Source: Stenotrophomonas maltophilia
GTDB taxonomy: Bacteria; Pseudomonadota; Gammaproteobacteria; Xanthomonadales; Xanthomonadaceae
Reading direction: 5' to 3'
Assembly: GCA_009912235.1 (NCBI GenBank)
Contig: WNDS01000003.1
Location: forward strand, 558,001-622,000
DNA length: 64,000 bases
Position 1 is the first letter of the stretch, and each line of letters starts with the position of its first letter. The translations under genes were made by a program, and so were the position numbers. Shown here piece after piece: positions 27,982-37,321 of this stretch. The notes beneath the pieces are model-generated. The model had not been told where the DNA came from. It made no database searches and was given only the letters and a program-made list of their open reading frames with translations.

Positions 27982-28926
27982 ATGCGCCTGTTGCCGCTGC
28001 TGCTGTTCCCCGCCCTCTCCGCCTTCTCCGTGGCTGCCACCCCCCAGGCGGCGCGCGACCATGTGCTGCCGATGTGGATGCAGTCCAACCACCCCGCCGT
28101 GGCGGTGCAGTTGGCCGAGCGCCGCGAGCCGCTGCGCTTCGTGGTGGACAGCGCCGCCGGGGCCACAATGGTCGATGACCGGGTGGCGCGCCGCTATAGG
28201 CTGGAGGATGCCGCGGCCAGGACCGACCATGCCCAGGGCGCGAGCACCGGCGGCGCCGTGCTGAAGCGGCTGCGCGCCACGACCTGGCGCCTGGGCAGCC
28301 TGCAGCTGCAGGCGCAGGGCGTGCAGGCCGATCTGAGCCGCCTGGCCAACGGCGATGCGCCGGCCATCGACGGCATCATCGGCAACGACATCACCGCCGG
28401 CTGGAACACCCCCTGGGATTTCGCCGACGGCGCGCTGTCGCCGTGGAAGCCCATGGCGGGCGATGGCTTCGGGCAGGGCGCAGGCTGCCAGCCCAACGCG
28501 CTGTCGGAGCGCCAGGGCGGCCTGCGCAACTTCGCCTTCATCACGGTGCAGCTGGGAGCTACCGCTGTGGATGCGATCGCCGTGGTCGACACGGGCGCAG
28601 CGCAGACCGTACTGAACATGGCCGCGGCGCAGGCGCTGGGCCTGCGCACCGACGGCAGCGACCCGCGCGTACGCGTGCGCAGCAAGTGTACCGAAGGCCT
28701 GGGCGGCCAGCCACAGCCGACCTGGCTGACCGACCTGCCCGCCCTTGCCGGCGAAGGCTGGCAGCACCCGGCGATGGAAGTGCGCATCAGTGCACTGTCA
28801 GTGTTCAAGGCGATCGGCCTGGAGCAGCACCCGGCGTTGATCCTGGGCGCCGATGCGATGCGCGATAGGCAGCTGGACATCAGCGCCAGCGCCACGCGGA
28901 TCTGCCTGCGGCGAGCAGCCCGGTAG
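27982..28926 (+). CDS. Exported retropepsin-like aspartic protease homologue
   Basis: A 314-residue protein with a signal peptide (about residues 1-19). It contains two aspartic-protease-like half domains: V-V-D-S-A-A-G at Asp56 and V-V-D-T-G-A-A at Asp203, and a flap-like I-D-G-I-I-G-N-D segment near 129. The first half has Ser-Ala where D-T-G is usual, so activity is uncertain. Related bacterial exported proteins (PF13650/PF13975 type) are of unknown function. The TAG stop lies in a short GGTAG-GCTACC inverted repeat that looks like a SMAG remnant. Confidence 0.7.
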   Translation: MRLLPLLLFPALSAFSVAATPQAARDHVLPMWMQSNHPAVAVQLAERREPLRFVVDSAAGATMVDDRVARRYRLEDAAARTDHAQGASTGGAVLKRLRATTWRLGSLQLQAQGVQADLSRLANGDAPAIDGIIGNDITAGWNTPWDFADGALSPWKPMAGDGFGQGAGCQPNALSERQGGLRNFAFITVQLGATAVDAIAVVDTGAAQTVLNMAAAQALGLRTDGSDPRVRVRSKCTEGLGGQPQPTWLTDLPALAGEGWQHPAMEVRISALSVFKAIGLEQHPALILGADAMRDRQLDISASATRICLRRAAR

Positions 28927-28937
28927 AGGCGGCCGCG

Positions 28938-29159
28938 CTACCAGTCCTTCACCGCAGGCGCTGGCCCCGGATGGGAGGGGAACAACGGCAGCACCTCATC
29001 GGCCAGCTCCTGCAGCACCTCCTCGGCAGGGCGCCCGGCGAACTGGATGCCCGGGGCCGCGTGGTTCACACCGGCACGTTGCCATGCGTGCAGCAGCAGG
29101 GCGTGGATCTGCTGCAACGCCCACCACTGGCGCGCGATGCACCGCTGCTGTGGCAACCG
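28938..29159 (-). CDS. Hypothetical protein, possibly truncated
   Basis: The frame ends at 28938 and has sensible coding character over about 60 residues (Q-Q-I-H-A-L-L-L-H-A-W-Q, then A-E-E-V-L-Q-E-L-A-D-E-V-L). Upstream it runs into the groEL terminator, so the start is unclear; TTG at about 29159 or 29118 are candidates. I do not recognise it. It may be a remnant. Confidence 0.35.
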   Translation of the reverse strand, partial: RLPQQRCIARQWWALQQIHALLLHAWQRAGVNHAAPGIQFAGRPAEEVLQELADEVLPLFPSHPGPAPAVKDW

Positions 29160-29164
29160 GCCAC

Positions 29165-29195
29165 AAAAAAAACCCCGCCTTCCGGCGGGGTTTTT
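29165..29195 (-). terminator. groEL terminator
   Basis: AACCCCGCC and GGCGGGGTT form a strong stem with a TTCC loop, flanked by A8 and T5, so it can act in both directions. It lies about 24 bases after the groEL stop. Confidence 0.9.
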
Positions 29196-29218
29196 CATTA
29201 CATCGGGAACGCGTGGAC

Positions 29219-30922
<1,704 letters not shown>

Positions 30923-30949
30923 TTACAGGAAAGCAGGTCGCGCCGAGGC

Positions 30950-31237
30950 TCAGCCGATGATGGCGAGCACGTCGTCTTCGCGCAGGACCTTGTACTCGAC
31001 GCCTTCGCTCTTGTACGAGCTGCCGGCGTACTGGCCGTAGATGACCTTGTCGCCGACCTTCAGCGACGGCGCGCGCACGCTGCCGTTGTCCAGGGCCTTG
31101 CCCGGGCCGACGGCCACGACTTCACCCTTGGTGGACTTTTCCTTGGCCGAGTCCGGAATGACGATGCCACCGGCGGAGATTTCGTCGGCTTCGATCGGCT
31201 TGACCACGACGCGGTCGTGCAGCGGCTTGATGCTCAT
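30950..31237 (-). CDS. groS: Co-chaperonin GroES
   Basis: A 95-residue lid for the GroEL ring, of normal length. It starts [13 protein letters not shown] and has the mobile loop [10 protein letters not shown] near residues 19-28. A purine-rich AGAGGTCT precedes ATG 31237. Heat-shock control may come from sigma-32 (rpoH is at 60830) and possibly a decayed CIRCE at 31284. Confidence 0.98.
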   Translation of the reverse strand: MSIKPLHDRVVVKPIEADEISAGGIVIPDSAKEKSTKGEVVAVGPGKALDNGSVRAPSLKVGDKVIYGQYAGSSYKSEGVEYKVLREDDVLAIIG

Positions 31238-31283
31238 GTGAGACCTCTTAAGTTGTTGATTGGTCTGAAAAAGTCCGGCGATG

Positions 31284-31310
31284 TTAGCACTCCCCCGGGG
31301 GGACTGCCAG
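31284..31310. promoter_or_regulatory. Degenerate CIRCE-like element upstream of groES
   Basis: TTAGCACTC is intact, followed by the normal 9-base spacer, but the other half reads GACTGCCAG where GAGTGCTAA is the consensus, matching 6 of 9 bases. It may still bind HrcA weakly or be a relic. Confidence 0.55.
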
Positions 31311-31504
31311 AACCGCACGTGAAGAAACCCGATGACTCGGGACGAAGCAGAGATGGAGCCCGCCCCCACCCTTTCAAGGGACGGCCGCGAATTTTTTTTT
31401 GGTGACCGGGTCCCGGATCGGCAGATGGCCTCGCCCGGATCGATAGCCCTGTCACATGCTCTGGGTACATTCAGCACTGAACCATCAATCACAAGGAGTG
31501 TTGG

Positions 31505-33295
31505 ATGCGATCGCTGTCACCCATTGCCGTGGCCTGCCTGCTGGCCCTGGCCAGCAGCCCGGTCCGGGCCGATGTTTTCATCAATGAGCTTCATTACGAC
31601 GACAGCACCCCCGCTGGCGATGTGGGCGAAGCGATCGAGGTCGTGGCCACCGCCGGCGAGGACCTGTCCGGCTACCGCCTGTACCTGTACAACGGCGCCA
31701 GCCCGTCGGCGGCGGTGGTCTACGCCAACAACCCGATGCCGGCCGGCACGGCCGCCGGGTGCGGCAGCACCACCCTGGCGGTGGTGAACTACCCGACCAA
31801 CGGCATCCAGAACGGCCCCAATGACGGCATCGCGCTGGTCGACGCCAGCGGCAAGGTGGTGCAGTTCCTGAGCTACGAGGGCGGCATCACCGCCGCCAAC
31901 GGCCCGGCGGCCGGCATGACCAGCCAGAACATCCCGGTGGCCGAAACCAACAGCACCGCCCCGGGCACCTCGCTGCAGCTGACCGGCAGCGGCAGCCAGT
32001 ACGCGCAATTCACCTGGGCCGAATCGGCCGCGCAGACCTTCGGCCGCTGCAACAACGGCCAGACCTTCAACGGTGGCGGCGGCACCCCGGGGCCGAACAC
32101 CCCGCCGTCGGTGTCCACCACCACCCCTGCGCCGGGCAGCAGCAGCTTCCCGGCCGCCGGCGACCTGGAAGTGGTCTTCAGCGAAACGGTGAACCTGGCC
32201 AGCGGCGCCTTCGCGCTCAGCTGCGGCCGCTCCGGCAGCGTGGCGCTGAGCCACCCGGCCAGCGGGCGGGCGGTGAAGATCGCCACGAACACCGCGCTGG
32301 TGGCCGGCGAGGCCTGCCGCTTCGACGTGCGTGCCAGCCGCATCACCGACAGCGAGGGCGCCCGCCCGGCCGCCGATTCGTGCATCGCCTTCACCGTGGC
32401 CAGCACCGGCACGCCCGACCCGGGCACCCCCGGTGGCCCGACCGGCTACTATCGGCGGGTCAACACCTCCAGCCCCAGCCAGCTGCGCTGCTCGCTGCAC
32501 GAGACCATCAAGGGCCGCACCGTCTACCCGTACAGCGGTTCGGGCACCTCGACCTGGACCATCCTGGAAATTGCCGACGAAGACCCGAACAACGCCGGCC
32601 GCATCCTCGATGCCTACCGCAACCGCAGCTATACCAAGGTGACCGACCGCGCCGGCAGCGGCGGCGGCCTGAAGTACAACCGCGAGCACACCTGGCCGAA
32701 CTCGCTGGGCTTTGCCAGCACCACCGGCGACAAGGGCCTGCCGTACGCGCCCTACACCGACACCCACATGCTGTACCTGACCGATGCGCAGTGGAATGCC
32801 GACCGCGGCAACAAGCCGTTCGGCACCTGCGATGCCAGCTGCGGCGAGCGCGCCACCGAGGCCAACAACGGCCAGGGCGGCGGCAGCGGCGGCTACCCGG
32901 GCAATTCCAACTGGGTGCGCAGCCCGGACGGCAACGGCGGCACCTTCCAGGTCTGGGGCAAGCGCAAGGGCGACATGGCGCGTGCGGTGATGTACATGGC
33001 CATCCGCTATGAGGGCGGCAAGGATGCGGCCACCGGCCAGTCCGAACCGGACCTGGAACTTACCGACGACCGCAGCAGGATCGTCAAGACCAGCAGCTCG
33101 CCGGCCTACATGGGCCTGCTGTCGACCCTGATCGACTGGCACCTGTCCGACCCGCCGGATGATGCCGAGCGTGCGCGAAATGACGTGATCTACTCGTTCC
33201 AGGGCAACCGCAACCCGTTCATCGACCACCCCGAGTGGGCCGCCCCGGCGCTGTTCACCTCGGCAAAACCGGCCTCCTGCCAGCTGGCCAACTGA
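31505..33295 (+). CDS. Secreted endonuclease I (NucM/EndA-type) with N-terminal accessory domains
   Basis: A 596-residue exported nuclease. After the signal peptide (about 1-22), residues 23-190 resemble a lamin-tail-like beta domain (V-F-I-N-E-L-H-Y-D). Then come a Thr/Pro/Gly linker and an Ig-like domain ([18 protein letters not shown]). The C-terminal 280 residues are the endonuclease I domain with the catalytic N-R-E-H-T-W-P near residue 394 and D-T-H-M-L near 420. It should cut extracellular DNA for nutrient or biofilm use. Several Cys could form disulfides, fitting the nearby dsbD. Confidence 0.87.
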   Translation: MRSLSPIAVACLLALASSPVRADVFINELHYDDSTPAGDVGEAIEVVATAGEDLSGYRLYLYNGASPSAAVVYANNPMPAGTAAGCGSTTLAVVNYPTNGIQNGPNDGIALVDASGKVVQFLSYEGGITAANGPAAGMTSQNIPVAETNSTAPGTSLQLTGSGSQYAQFTWAESAAQTFGRCNNGQTFNGGGGTPGPNTPPSVSTTTPAPGSSSFPAAGDLEVVFSETVNLASGAFALSCGRSGSVALSHPASGRAVKIATNTALVAGEACRFDVRASRITDSEGARPAADSCIAFTVASTGTPDPGTPGGPTGYYRRVNTSSPSQLRCSLHETIKGRTVYPYSGSGTSTWTILEIADEDPNNAGRILDAYRNRSYTKVTDRAGSGGGLKYNREHTWPNSLGFASTTGDKGLPYAPYTDTHMLYLTDAQWNADRGNKPFGTCDASCGERATEANNGQGGGSGGYPGNSNWVRSPDGNGGTFQVWGKRKGDMARAVMYMAIRYEGGKDAATGQSEPDLELTDDRSRIVKTSSSPAYMGLLSTLIDWHLSDPPDDAERARNDVIYSFQGNRNPFIDHPEWAAPALFTSAKPASCQLAN

Positions 33296-33362
33296 CCACG
33301 CAACGCAGTGGTCCATGCCGCCGCCGGGCCCTGACCCGGCGGCGGCCCTATACTCAACGGTC

Positions 33363-33701
33363 ATGTCGACCACCCCGCCCGTGCTGCTGCTGTTGACCAC
33401 CTGCCCGGACGCGGCCAGTGCCGACCGCATCGCCCACGCCTTGGTGGGCGAACAGCTGGCCGCCTGCGTGACCCGCCTGGACGGGGCGCAGTCGACCTAC
33501 CGCTGGCAGGGCGAAGTCACCACCGATAACGAACTGCAGCTGCTGGTGAAAACCACCGCGGCCCGCGTCGATGCGGCCATCGCCCGCACCGTCGAACTGC
33601 ACCCGTATGAACTCCCGGAGTGCATTGCGGTCGAAACCCGGGCCGGACTGCCGGCCTATCTGGATTGGATCCGGGCACAGACCCGGGAAGACGCTGATTG
33701 A
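33363..33701 (+). CDS. cutA: CutA divalent-cation tolerance protein
   Basis: A 112-residue trimeric PII-like protein with the family signatures L-L-T-T-C-P-D, A-A-C-V-T-R and H-P-Y-E-L-P-E. Its role in copper tolerance was proposed in E. coli, where cutA is also next to the dsbD gene, as here; the stop overlaps the dsbD ATG. The start at 33363 is preferred over a longer frame. Confidence 0.93.
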   Translation: MSTTPPVLLLLTTCPDAASADRIAHALVGEQLAACVTRLDGAQSTYRWQGEVTTDNELQLLVKTTAARVDAAIARTVELHPYELPECIAVETRAGLPAYLDWIRAQTREDAD

Positions 33702-36052
33702 TGACGCTGTTTCGTCGTGCCGCCCTGCTGGGCGCGCTGTACCTGCTTGCCCTGCCCGCCTGGGCCGTCAGCGAGAAAGACCTGCTGCCGGTGGACCAGG
33801 CGTTCGCGCTGACCACCCAGGCCACCGCGCGTGACCAGGTGCAGCTGGATTTCAGGATCGCCCCCGGCTATTATCTCTACCGGCACCGCACCAGCGTCAA
33901 GGCCGACCCGGCCTTCAACGCCGGCGCGCTGCAGATGCCGGCCGGTGACAAGCACCACGACGATTTCTTCGGCGAAGTGGAAACCTACCGGCAGCGCCTG
34001 CAGGCCACCCTGCCCGGCGCGCCCACCGATGCCGCCGGCACCATCCGCCTGGAAGTGCATTACCAGGGCTGTGCCGATGCCGGTGTCTGCTACCCACCGC
34101 AGAAGCGCGTGGTGCAGGTGACCCTGCCCGGCGGCGGTGGCACGGCCTCGGCCAGCAACGTGGCCAGCAGCAAGCCGCTGCCGTTCGGCAACCCGCTGGC
34201 CGGCGCCGGCAGCAGCGGCGGGCTGCACCTGCCCGGTGCCGGCAGCAGCCAGCAGGCACTGCCGCTGCCGGCCGAACAGGCCTTCTGCTTCGATGCCATC
34301 GCCATCGACGGCAACATCCTGCTGCTGCGCTTCACCCCAGCACCGGGTTATTACCTGTACCGCGACCGCACCTCGCTGCGGCTGGAAGGCGCCGACGGCG
34401 TGAAGCCGGCCGCGCTGCGCTGGCCGACCGCACAGTCGCACCGCGATGAACACTTCGGTGACGTGGCGGTCTACTTCAAGCAGGTGGAAGTGCCGCTGCC
34501 GCTCAACCGCAGCCGCGCCGCCGCCACTGACGGCACCCTGGTGGTCACCTTCCAGGGCTGCCAGACCGACGGCATCTGCTACCCGCCGATGACGCGCCGG
34601 GTAACGCTGGCCCTGCCGGCCGGCAGCACGGCAACGCGTGCGCCTGGCGAGGCACCGTCCAGCACGGTGCTGCCCAGCGCGCCGGCCGGTGAAGCGCCAA
34701 GCGGGCGCGCCACCGCCGACGGCGTGCCGCTGCGCCAGCTGCCGACCGTGCCCAACGATGCGCCCAGCGTGGTCGGCAGCAGCGACGCACGCAGCGACAA
34801 CGCACTGCGTACACGCGCACCGGCCACCACGCCCAACCCCGAACGCTCCTTCGTGCTGGCGCTGCTGCTGGCACTGGCCGGCGGCCTGGTGCTGAACCTG
34901 ATGCCGTGCGTGCTGCCGATCCTGTCGCTGAAGGTGCTGAGCGTGGCGCAGAGTGGTGAAAGCCACGAGCGCGCGCGCAGCCATGCCATGTGGTACACGC
35001 TGGGCGTGCTGGTGGCCTTTGCCGTGGTGGGCGCCCTGATGGTGGGCCTGCGCATGCTCGGCAATGCGGTGGGCATCGGCTTCCAGCTGCAGCACTCCGG
35101 CGTGGTGACCGCGCTGGTGTTTGTGATGTTCGCCGTGGGCCTGAGCCTGTCCGGCGTGTTCACCCTTGGCGGCGGGCTGGGCAACCTGGGCCAGTCGCTG
35201 GCCAACCGCAGCGGCCCGCTGGGCGATTTCTTCACCGGCGCGCTGGCCTGCGTGGTCGGCAGCGCCTGCGTGGGCCCGTTCATGGGCGGCGCGGTGGCCT
35301 ATGCCTTCGTGGCCCCGCCGTTCAAGGCGATGATGGTGTTCCTGTTCCTCGGCCTGGGCCTGGCCCTGCCGTTCCTGCTGATCGGCTTCGTGCCGGCACT
35401 GGCGCGACGCCTGCCCAAGCCGGGCCCGTGGATGGAAACACTCAAGCACGTGTTGGCCTTCCCGATGTACGCCACCGCGCTGTGGCTGCTGTGGGTGCTG
35501 GGCAAGCAGCGCGGCGTGGACGGCATGGCCGTGGCCCTGCTGGGCCTGCTGCTGCTGTCGCTGGGGCTGTGGCTGTACGAGCGCGGCCGCTGGCGCAGCC
35601 AGCGTGCGGCCGGGCTGCTGGGCGTGCTGCTGGCGGTGTCCTCGCTGGTGCCGGCGTGGATGGTTACGCGCATGGAGCCGCCGGCGCGCGCCGCACAGCA
35701 GGCCAGCGCCAACGAGGTGGACTACTCGCCGGAACTGCTCGGCCGCCTGCGTGCCGACAACCGCATGGTGTTCGTCAACATGACCGCCGACTGGTGCGTG
35801 AGCTGCAAGGCCAACGAGCGCGCCGTGCTGGGCCGCCAGGAATTCAAGGACCTGCTCAAGCGCACCAATGCGGTCTACATGCGCGGTGATTACACCAACG
35901 TCGATCCGGTCATCACCGCCTTCCTGGAAGAGCACAAGGCCGTGGGCGTGCCGCTGTACGTGGTCTACGGCCCGGGCGCACCGCCCACCGTGCTGCCGAC
36001 CGTGCTGACCCAGGCGCTGGTCGAAGAAGCCCTGCTGCGCACCGCGCGGTGA
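33701..36052 (+). CDS. dsbD: Thiol:disulfide interchange protein DsbD with two N-terminal domains
   Basis: A 783-residue protein that carries electrons from cytoplasmic thioredoxin to the periplasm. After a signal peptide there are two similar periplasmic domains, each ending in a Cys pair, Q-G-C-A-D-A-G-V-C-Y-P-P and Q-G-C-Q-T-D-G-I-C-Y-P-P, then a linker, eight membrane helices with the reactive L-M-P-C-V-L-P and S-A-C-V-G-P cysteines, and a C-terminal thioredoxin domain with W-C-V-S-C-K. E. coli DsbD has one N-terminal domain of about 140 residues, so the first domain is duplicated here. It overlaps cutA and the following TlpA-like gene by a few bases. Confidence 0.9.
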   Translation: MTLFRRAALLGALYLLALPAWAVSEKDLLPVDQAFALTTQATARDQVQLDFRIAPGYYLYRHRTSVKADPAFNAGALQMPAGDKHHDDFFGEVETYRQRLQATLPGAPTDAAGTIRLEVHYQGCADAGVCYPPQKRVVQVTLPGGGGTASASNVASSKPLPFGNPLAGAGSSGGLHLPGAGSSQQALPLPAEQAFCFDAIAIDGNILLLRFTPAPGYYLYRDRTSLRLEGADGVKPAALRWPTAQSHRDEHFGDVAVYFKQVEVPLPLNRSRAAATDGTLVVTFQGCQTDGICYPPMTRRVTLALPAGSTATRAPGEAPSSTVLPSAPAGEAPSGRATADGVPLRQLPTVPNDAPSVVGSSDARSDNALRTRAPATTPNPERSFVLALLLALAGGLVLNLMPCVLPILSLKVLSVAQSGESHERARSHAMWYTLGVLVAFAVVGALMVGLRMLGNAVGIGFQLQHSGVVTALVFVMFAVGLSLSGVFTLGGGLGNLGQSLANRSGPLGDFFTGALACVVGSACVGPFMGGAVAYAFVAPPFKAMMVFLFLGLGLALPFLLIGFVPALARRLPKPGPWMETLKHVLAFPMYATALWLLWVLGKQRGVDGMAVALLGLLLLSLGLWLYERGRWRSQRAAGLLGVLLAVSSLVPAWMVTRMEPPARAAQQASANEVDYSPELLGRLRADNRMVFVNMTADWCVSCKANERAVLGRQEFKDLLKRTNAVYMRGDYTNVDPVITAFLEEHKAVGVPLYVVYGPGAPPTVLPTVLTQALVEEALLRTAR

Positions 36053-36605
36053 GCTGGGGCCGGCCCGCACTGCTTTGGACAGCGGTGCTGGCCGCCGGCC
36101 TGGGGCTGTGGGCGGGGCACCGGTTGACGCCGGCGCCTGCGGCGCCCCCGTGCCCGCCGCCGCACCACGCGCGGCGGTGCCCACGCTGCAGGTGGGCGAT
36201 GCCCTGCCCGCGCTGGTGCTGCCACAACTGGACGGCAGCGCGCTGGACCTGCGCCGGCACGCCACCGGCCGGCCGCTGCTGGTGAATGTCTGGGCCAGCT
36301 GGTGCGGGCCATGCATCGAGGAAATGCCTGAGCTGGCCCGCTTCGCCGAAGCACAGGGCACGTAGGGCGTGCAGGTGCTGGGCCTGGCGCTGGACACACT
36401 GGAGAGCGTGGCTGATTTCCTGCAGCGGGTGCCGGTGGGCTACTCGATCGTGCTCGACACCCCGGGCCCACGCGATGCCAGCGTGCAGCTGGGCAACCGC
36501 GATGGCCTGCTGCCGTACAGCGTGCTGTTCGATGCGCAGGGGCGGATGCTGAAGGCGAAGCTGGGCCCGTTCGAGCACGGCGAGATTGCAGGCTGGGTGC
36601 AGTAG
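36049..36605 (+). pseudogene. TlpA-like periplasmic thioredoxin, frameshift plus in-frame stop
   Basis: A redoxin that would receive electrons from DsbD. The GTG at 36049 overlaps the dsbD stop and is followed by a membrane anchor (L-L-W-T-A-V-L-A-A-G-L). At about 36145-36151 the frame shifts by one base, apparently one missing G after five C. The next frame has L-V-N-V-W-A-S-W-C-G-P-C-I-E with the catalytic C-G-P-C pair, then TAG at 36363-36365 where Q or R fits, and homologous sequence (G-V-Q-V-L-G-L-A-L-D) up to the stop at 36603. Two lesions in one small gene point either to a dead gene or to local base errors. Confidence 0.8.
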
Positions 36606-36654
36606 GGGTGTCTGCTTGCAGGGCTGCGCCCTGCACCTGCTTCAAGCCAAAGCA

Positions 36655-36678
36655 ACGTCAACGTCAACGTCAACAGCT
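36655..36678. repeat. Short tandem repeat of CAACGT
   Basis: Four near-identical 6-base units (AACGTC repeated) lie in the gap after the thioredoxin gene. The array is too short to say more. Confidence 0.6.
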
Positions 36679-36693
36679 TGCATTCCGTGGGAT

Positions 36694-36875
36694 GGCGGGG
36701 CGGTGTGGGCTGGCAGGACACGCCGTAAACCCCCTCCGGGGTCCGGCCCAGCCGCTGGCGGCTGGGCGTTCGGGCGCTTGCGAAGCAGTGCTTCGCAAGC
36801 AAAGCGCCCTCACCTATGGGGCTCGTAGGCGTCATCCATGGCGCCTGCGGTCCTGCAAGCCCACACCGCCCCGCC
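36694..36875. repeat. Long palindromic element 1, with nested hairpins
   Basis: Arms at 36694-36719 and 36850-36875 are 26 bases each with one mismatch and enclose 130 bases. Inside are the core ACGCCGTAAACCC near the left arm and TCATCCATGGCGC near the right, both shared with element 2. Between them is an extra segment with its own perfect stem, GCTTGCGAAGCA with TGCTTCGCAAGC (36777-36801). It has no protein-coding character. Confidence 0.7.
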
Positions 36876-36902
36876 CCTGACAGTTTCCTGCAGTTTTTTT
36901 TG

Positions 36903-36921
36903 ATCCACGCCATGCGTGGAT
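36903..36921. repeat. SMAG-type palindrome without clear GTAG
   Basis: ATCCACGCCATGCGTGGAT matches the stem seen at 12723, 59896 and 60751. The flanking GTAG tetranucleotide is lost here. Confidence 0.6.
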
Positions 36922-36950
36922 GAAATCAGTCAGATATTAAATTCCACCTT

Positions 36951-36991
36951 GGGGTCAGATCCGTTTTCCTACAAAAAACGGATCTGACCCC
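36951..36991. repeat. GGGGTCAGATC inverted repeat, copy C
   Basis: Perfect 17-base arms (GGGGTCAGATCCGTTTT and its complement) face each other over a seven-base centre. It is the best-conserved of the three copies in this window. Confidence 0.8.
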
Positions 36992-37027
36992 AGCTGTCGT
37001 TCCGACAGATCGTGGAAATCTGTCGAA

Positions 37028-37119
37028 GGCGGGGTGGGTCCGGTTGAGGGGGTGTGAGCGCCATGGATGGCGCGACCAAGCCCCCAGGGATGGGTTTACG
37101 GCGTCCCCCTCAACCGGAC
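37028..37119. repeat. Long palindromic element 2
   Basis: Perfect 25-base arms at 37028-37052 and 37095-37119 enclose 42 bases. The loop carries, on the minus strand, ACGCCGTAAACCCATCCC then GGGGGCTTGG and CGCGCCATCCATGGCGC. The same core parts occur in element 1, where a long insertion separates them. Confidence 0.75.
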
Positions 37120-37253
37120 CCACCCCGCCATCCCATGGAATGCCGGCTGTTGCCGTTGCTTCGGCTCCGGCTTCGGCTCCGGCCTCTGCGGGTGCAGGGC
37201 GCAGCCCTGCACTACAACCCTCCTTGACCGTAGCCGGTCCGCCCCCGGAGAAT

Positions 37254-37276
37254 TGGCGGATTAATTCTCATTTGCT
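37254..37276. promoter_or_regulatory. Possible Fur box
   Basis: GGATTAATTCTCATTTGC resembles the half-sites of Fur boxes (AATTCTCATT). It is placed about 50 bases before the PepSY reductase start, whose kind is often iron-regulated. Confidence 0.5.
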
Positions 37277-37321
37277 GTTACGCAGGATGCGGGCGGCAGC
37301 CTTCCGGGCCTTCCTCCTTCG

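Noticed and set aside
33656..36397. 913-codon minus-strand frame over dsbD
   Set aside because: Low-complexity His/Gln/Gly-rich shadow of dsbD with no recognisable domain.
36606..37321. Small genes in the gap after the thioredoxin
   Set aside because: Open frames here are made of palindromic repeats and show no coding character.
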